A DNA stretch of 60,000 nucleotides, taken from the NCBI RefSeq assembly GCF_910592395.1, contig NC_088316.1, forward strand, positions 18,726,001 to 18,786,000, read 5' to 3'. The DNA comes from Lineus longissimus. Lineage: Eukaryota; Nemertea; Pilidiophora; Heteronemertea; Lineidae. A program made the translations under genes and the position numbers. Below, piece after piece: positions 56,359 through 60,000 of this stretch (positions within the stretch are counted from its first letter, which is position 1; each line of letters begins with the position of its first letter). Below the pieces are notes generated by a model. The model ran no database searches, was not told the origin of the DNA, and saw only the letters and a list, made by a program, of their open reading frames with translations.

Positions 56359-59300
56359 CTGAAACGAGGTGAAAAGCAGATATTCATCACGAAAACCATC
56401 TCGAACAACAAACAGAATGAACTGAAATAGCACTGTGCTCACTGATTCGAGATTTGGTCGACGACGACACAGCCGCGAATCGGGGTCATTTTTCATTTCG
56501 ACAAGCTTGTTACAAGGACTCTGTGACATGCGTACTTTCCATCCTAGAGGCCGTATCAACATTTACCTGTTTCACTGTTGCCTTCAGATTCTCAATCTCA
56601 ACCGACAGCACCTCCTGCCATGCCTCGTTGTCCTTCTCGACTGAGCCAAAGCAACTGTTTAAGCACCCTGTCCTCTCAGTGGCCTCCTGCGTCTTTTTCA
56701 AGGATTCACTAAAAGCCAGCTTGTCGTCTTTCTTCAATCCTTTTTGGATTTGGCGATATGTAACAACCTGGAAGATATCACCATGATGATCAAGGTTTCA
56801 ATATCACAAGACCACCAATATCATACTGCATTGCAAAACAAACAGAGGTTTCAATCACTTTGAGGCTTATCTGTCGTCATAAAACGAGTCGACAGAGTGA
56901 ATTGCGTCACAGTATGGTGTGGTACACTACATTGAAACTCTCGTGATAATCCGACAACACGTTTAGTAACAATATATGGCATTCTTCCTTCTTCATGACG
57001 TCATTCAAATGTTTCCAAGACGCCGATTATGTTACTTACTTTCGGTATGAATAACAAGCTGATATTTGCCGATGAAAGATAGAGCAAAGCAAGTGACGTC
57101 ACTCCAAAGGACAGCTTCTCATCTGCAGGGAACAGCACGAGAGTCGGTATCAGCAAAACGCCAATGAAAGCACCATTTAATATCACAACGTAAATATAGG
57201 GAGCGTCCTGCATGGACGGCAGAGTCACGTGTCTTGTCTGCCATGCGAAATAAACACACGTGGCCAAGATGGCGGCCTTGTAGAGGTAGATTAAGCTAAC
57301 CCACAGTGGTTGGAAGTCTGACCAGCAGACGTAAACCTGCTGGATTCTGTCGACACCTGATACAGCCTGAAATTGAAAGGATTTGAACTATGAAACAACC
57401 GCCAAGACCACGAATTCTTGCCATTGATGTTTGATTTTGAATACTATTCTCCGAGAGTTCGGAACAAACGGACAAAGAGAGAGTAAGGTGTCCACTTGTA
57501 AACCTGTGCAGACTGCATTCATCCAAAAATATTTTCAGGGGGGTCGACCAAGCTAGGCTCCCGAAAACTTACCTCGTATTTCATCGAAGTGTTGTGTATG
57601 TCGCATCTGAGTGGATCAGCGAAGCTCCAAATTGAGACAAGGATAACATCTACAATTACCATAGCAAAGATCACAGACACTAGTACTATATCACGCGTCA
57701 GCTGAAACAATGGATGAAACGATTTGATTGGTTTTAGACATTAACTTCGGAAGGTATGACCAACCGTTTGTCGCTTCTTTACTGAGCAGGAGTATTGTTA
57801 TACGTGAGCGAAATGCTTTTGGCACAGTGGAAGTTAAGATATTTTACAACAGCAAACAACCAATGGATTCGAGGCAGACCAGTCGTTGAAGCAATAGCAG
57901 GTCATATATCGAGTGCTGAGAGTATAATTCAGCATCTGAACTACTTAAAGTTTCTGAGGTCAAGGATGGCAATCGCCGCGATGGCATTGAAGCCGTTCAG
58001 AAAGGAACTACACCAACCTTTCCATTAGCATTGAGATTCTTAAAGATGACATAGACACGCCATGTTTTCATGAGGACGGCCCCGTAGAAAATTGAGAAGG
58101 CAATACAAAGAATGTAGCGACTCGCCTGAAATAAGAAAAATAAACAGTTTGGTAAGCATTGCCCTTGTCGGATTCTGTTGGTTTAGTTTGTATAAGTCGA
58201 CGTTTACAGGCAGAGCAATGTATCAGCTCTGTTCCCTTACCAACATTGCAATACGGTGATTCAAAAACAGCCGCTCAAACTTGAGTATCGTTGCTGCTTA
58301 TTGGTCGAGAATCAACTGCAGCTGCGATTTCGCCGTCGGGAGGAGTTTGAGCCGGTTTGCGGAATAGCTACTGGTTTACAACTCGCGTCCCGTTTTACGA
58401 CCAGCCGTTACTTGTACTCACCACATGGGCGTCTCTGATTATGCCGAGTGACATCTTGACCGCGCCGAAGCCGATAAGAACCACGTGAAGGCACACTAAT
58501 ACTGCACTGAGTAGGATCACAATGTTGATGTTGGGGCTCGTCATCTTGTAAAATCTAGAAGAAATTCAGTTAATGATAATGATTTTGATAATAGGATATT
58601 TAAGAAGACCATCATGTTGCATTGTAGTTACATAGAGAAAAGTAGTATAACCAACGCAGAATTGAGCACGACAAATGGTGTCGCTGTTATATACTATTGG
58701 TTAGTTGCTGGAATTTGATATAGAAAGTTGCCCCTTTCCTATGCTGGATGGAGAGAATTGTAAATGGCAACATTGCAGATTAGGCCCTACCTTTCGTCCC
58801 TCATCTTGATGACGTAGCCCATTATTGCAATTGCATATGTTATGATAATGATGGCCAGTGACGTCATGACTGCGAAAAACACAAGACCAACGCCTTCCAT
58901 CTCAACTACTTTCTTGACGCGCTCTGTGACATTCAGCTTCACTGTAATAAAACGGAAATTGTACAGTAGGGTTCTTCTTCCTATGTATTCAAACTGCCTG
59001 TACTACTAATATCTCCAGCCCTGTTATTGTCCTTTCGAGGTCTTGCTATGTTCCCCACAAAGCGACGGAGGAAATGATTATGATACAAGTCATTGGTATT
59101 GCTACTGCGTCAGTTTGCGATCACTTCGCCTCTGTGTGTGCGTGTGTGGGGGGGGGGGGGGGGGTATAAACTAGTTTTCCATTCCCACCTCTGTTCTTAC
59201 CTAGGACTTCCATCCCTGTAGATCTGGTCAACGAGCTATAGAAGCTTCCGTATGAATAGAAATCGTTTCCTGAAAATGAATTTTAGTGCAGCGTCAAAAA

Positions 59301-59825
59301 AGTGTTTCTAACTTAAGGCAAGAGGGGCTGACTTCTGGGTATTTTGAAAACAATGATCAAGATGATGAATATGGGCGGTCACCAAGAGACGGGTTCACGG
59401 TTGTTGTCAGGAATATGAGTAGATAAGAATACAAGCCCGTTTGATTTCATCTCTCCTCAGTAATTAATGAAAACAATAGAATTTCTCGGGGCGTAAAATT
59501 AAGACAAAGGACTTTGTAACCTGAGAAGGAGGTAAAATGATTAAACAATGACTGTATCTATGTTCTGAAGAAGAAACCTACCAACATAAGCATCGATTCG
59601 TGCTTGAAATAACCGCAGTCCATCCTCCCCAAACTCAACTAAACCTGTCGCCCCACTGAAAGTACCCGTCTTGATGAGCGTGATGACTTCAGTATTTTTT
59701 GTGCTGTTGTGTGATTGCCGGATGATGAGGGAGAGTGCGTCATAGGAATATGCGGCCGAGACGATGTCGATGTCGATTTCGATGCCGTAGATCAGGTCGA
59801 TATTCTGGGTGAACTGTCGATCAAT
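55468..59825 (-). CDS. Class C GPCR, GABA-B receptor-like, partial (N-terminus beyond right edge)
   Basis: Cell-surface G-protein-coupled receptor. Exons on the - strand, in transcript order: 59825-59582, 59269-59201, 58941-58791, 58554-58422, 58125-58018, 57701-57573, 57366-57040, 56767-56567, 56358-55468. All junctions are GT-AG with matching phases and give 750 residues. Order: end of the Venus-flytrap ligand domain, a short linker with no cysteine-rich domain (as in GABA-B and unlike mGluR or CaSR), seven membrane helices, a coiled coil and a long Ser-rich tail. Diagnostic motifs are KMTSPNIN after TM1, KTWRVYVIF at TM3, DPLRC after TM4, AWQTRHVTLPS after TM5 and LLFIPK at TM7. These are GABA-B-type residues, but the ligand is unproven because most of the binding lobe is outside the window. 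Such receptors are multiplied in several marine invertebrates, so one-to-one orthology with GABBR1 or GABBR2 is not claimed. Confidence 0.94.
56567..56767 (-). CDS. GABA-B-like gene, coiled-coil exon
   Basis: Acceptor TGATATCTTCCAG, donor CAG|GTAAAT, 201 nt, phase 0 to 0. It follows IPK with VVTYRQIQKGLKKDDK and ends VEIENLKATVKQ, which with KDATIRELTDRL of the next exon forms heptads. GABA-B subunits pair through a coiled coil at this place. A CLNSC motif interrupts the helix. Confidence 0.9.
57040..57366 (-). CDS. GABA-B-like gene, TM5-TM7 exon
   Basis: Acceptor TCAATTTCAG, donor AAA|GTAAGT, 327 nt, phase 0 to 0. It contains the extracellular-loop-2 cysteine (VYVCWSDF), TM5 (IYLYKAAILATCVYFAWQTR), the TM5-TM6 link HVTLPSMQDAPYI, TM6 and TM7 ending LLFIPK. 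This is the clearest GABA-B-like block in the window. Confidence 0.96.
57573..57701 (-). CDS. GABA-B-like gene, TM4 exon
   Basis: Acceptor CCATTGTTTCAG, donor GAG|GTAAGT, 129 nt, phase 0 to 0. It reads TRDIVLVSVIFAMVIVDVIL followed by WSFADPLRC. The W-x-x-x-DPLR motif closes TM4 as in GABA-B receptors. H-N-T-S gives a possible glycosylation site in the second extracellular loop. Confidence 0.94.
58018..58125 (-). CDS. GABA-B-like gene, TM3 exon
   Basis: Acceptor CTTATTTCAG, donor AAAG|GTTGGT, 108 nt, phase 0 to 0. It reads ASRYILCIAFSIFYGAVLMK, then TWRVYVIFKN. The GA-x-x-x-KTWRV block is strongly conserved in GABA-B receptors. The cysteine normally found just before TM3 is missing: the aligned residue, at the end of the previous exon, is histidine. 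Confidence 0.94.
58422..58554 (-). CDS. GABA-B-like gene, TM2 exon
   Basis: Acceptor CTTCTAG, donor GTG|GTGAGT, 133 nt. It reads RFYKMTSPNINIVILLSAVL and then a further hydrophobic stretch. The SPN-x-N motif opening TM2 is typical of GABA-B receptors. Confidence 0.94.
58791..58941 (-). CDS. GABA-B-like gene, TM1 exon
   Basis: Acceptor CGTTTTATTACAG, donor GAAAG|GTAGGG, 151 nt, phase 1 to 2. It begins KLNVTERVKK (N-x-T site) and then has a hydrophobic helix, VGLVFFAVMTSLAIIIITYA, followed by IMGYVIKMRDER. Confidence 0.93.
59148..59164. repeat. Poly(G) tract (poly(C) in the transcript), 17 nt
   Basis: Uninterrupted run in the GABA-B-like intron, 36 nt past the donor of the linker exon. The - strand transcript carries C17. 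Confidence 0.95.
59201..59269 (-). CDS. GABA-B-like gene, linker exon
   Basis: Acceptor TTCATTTTCAG, donor CTAG|GTAAGA, 69 nt, phase 1 to 1. It reads NDFYSYGSFYSSLTRSTGME and then VL. It links the flytrap domain to the membrane part. It has no cysteine, so there is no cysteine-rich domain. Confidence 0.85.
59582..59825 (-). CDS. GABA-B-like gene, Venus-flytrap domain exon
   Basis: Acceptor CTTTTTTTCAG, donor GTTG|GTAGGT, 244 nt, phase 0 to 1. It reads VSAAYSYDALSLIIRQSHNS and later FSGATGLVEFGEDGLRLFQA. The pattern Y-D-A followed by F-x-G-x-x-G-x-V-x-F-x-x-x-G-x-R is the second lobe of the ANF-receptor type ligand domain. N-S-T is a possible glycosylation site. Confidence 0.92.
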
Positions 59826-60000
59826 CTGAAAAAAAGAGGTCGGACTTTGAATTCTCTGAGAGAAATACGATGATGTTACGACTATCGAACTGGAGTCTTT
59901 AAATGGCCAGTGAAGGCTACGTGGTTAAACACATTTTGATACCTTATTGCCTGTGTATACTTTATAATAGTAACGACATACACCAACCATACTAGTTGGG

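Noticed and set aside
56359-56562. Upstream extension of the receptor-tail open frame to an ATG at 56562
   Set aside because: A good acceptor at 56358 and continuity of the coiled coil show that the extension is intron. It also runs through the donor of the preceding exon.

Overview
The window is animal genomic DNA, probably from a marine invertebrate such as a non-vertebrate deuterostome or a lophotrochozoan. Coding sequence is broken into short exons with GT-AG borders and long introns. Base composition is AT-rich. tRNA-derived repeats, minisatellites and long poly(C) tracts are scattered through it. There is no bacterial-type gene packing. The exact phylum cannot be read from the sequence.

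Two real genes could be assembled exon by exon, and they lie tail to tail on the right side. The first, on the + strand (34.1-51.9 kb), is a Cys-loop ligand-gated ion channel subunit of the anion-selective class (glycine, GABA and glutamate-gated chloride channels). It has the usual order: extracellular ligand domain, Cys loop, M1-M3, variable cytoplasmic loop, M4. Its exons of 68 and 83 nt have the classic family lengths. It departs from the family at several functional positions: loop D arginine, the loop C disulfide and M2 position 6'. Three small in-phase exons lie in the cytoplasmic loop. The signal-peptide exon was not found.

The second gene, on the - strand (55.5 kb to beyond the right edge), is a class C G-protein-coupled receptor of the GABA-B type. 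It has the end of the Venus-flytrap domain, seven membrane segments, a coiled coil and a 296-residue last exon ending in a PDZ-ligand motif. The pair therefore puts an ionotropic and a metabotropic receptor, both from inhibitory-transmitter families, about 3.5 kb apart in convergent orientation.

The left 34 kb (1-34,100) holds no gene that I can support. It contains a GC-rich island with three hairpins near 17.1 kb, a 23-bp tandem repeat near 24.5 kb, a composite dispersed repeat with two minisatellites at 26.1-27.0 kb, AT-rich DNA, and many short open frames without recognisable domains. It could be intergenic or a very long first intron of the channel gene.
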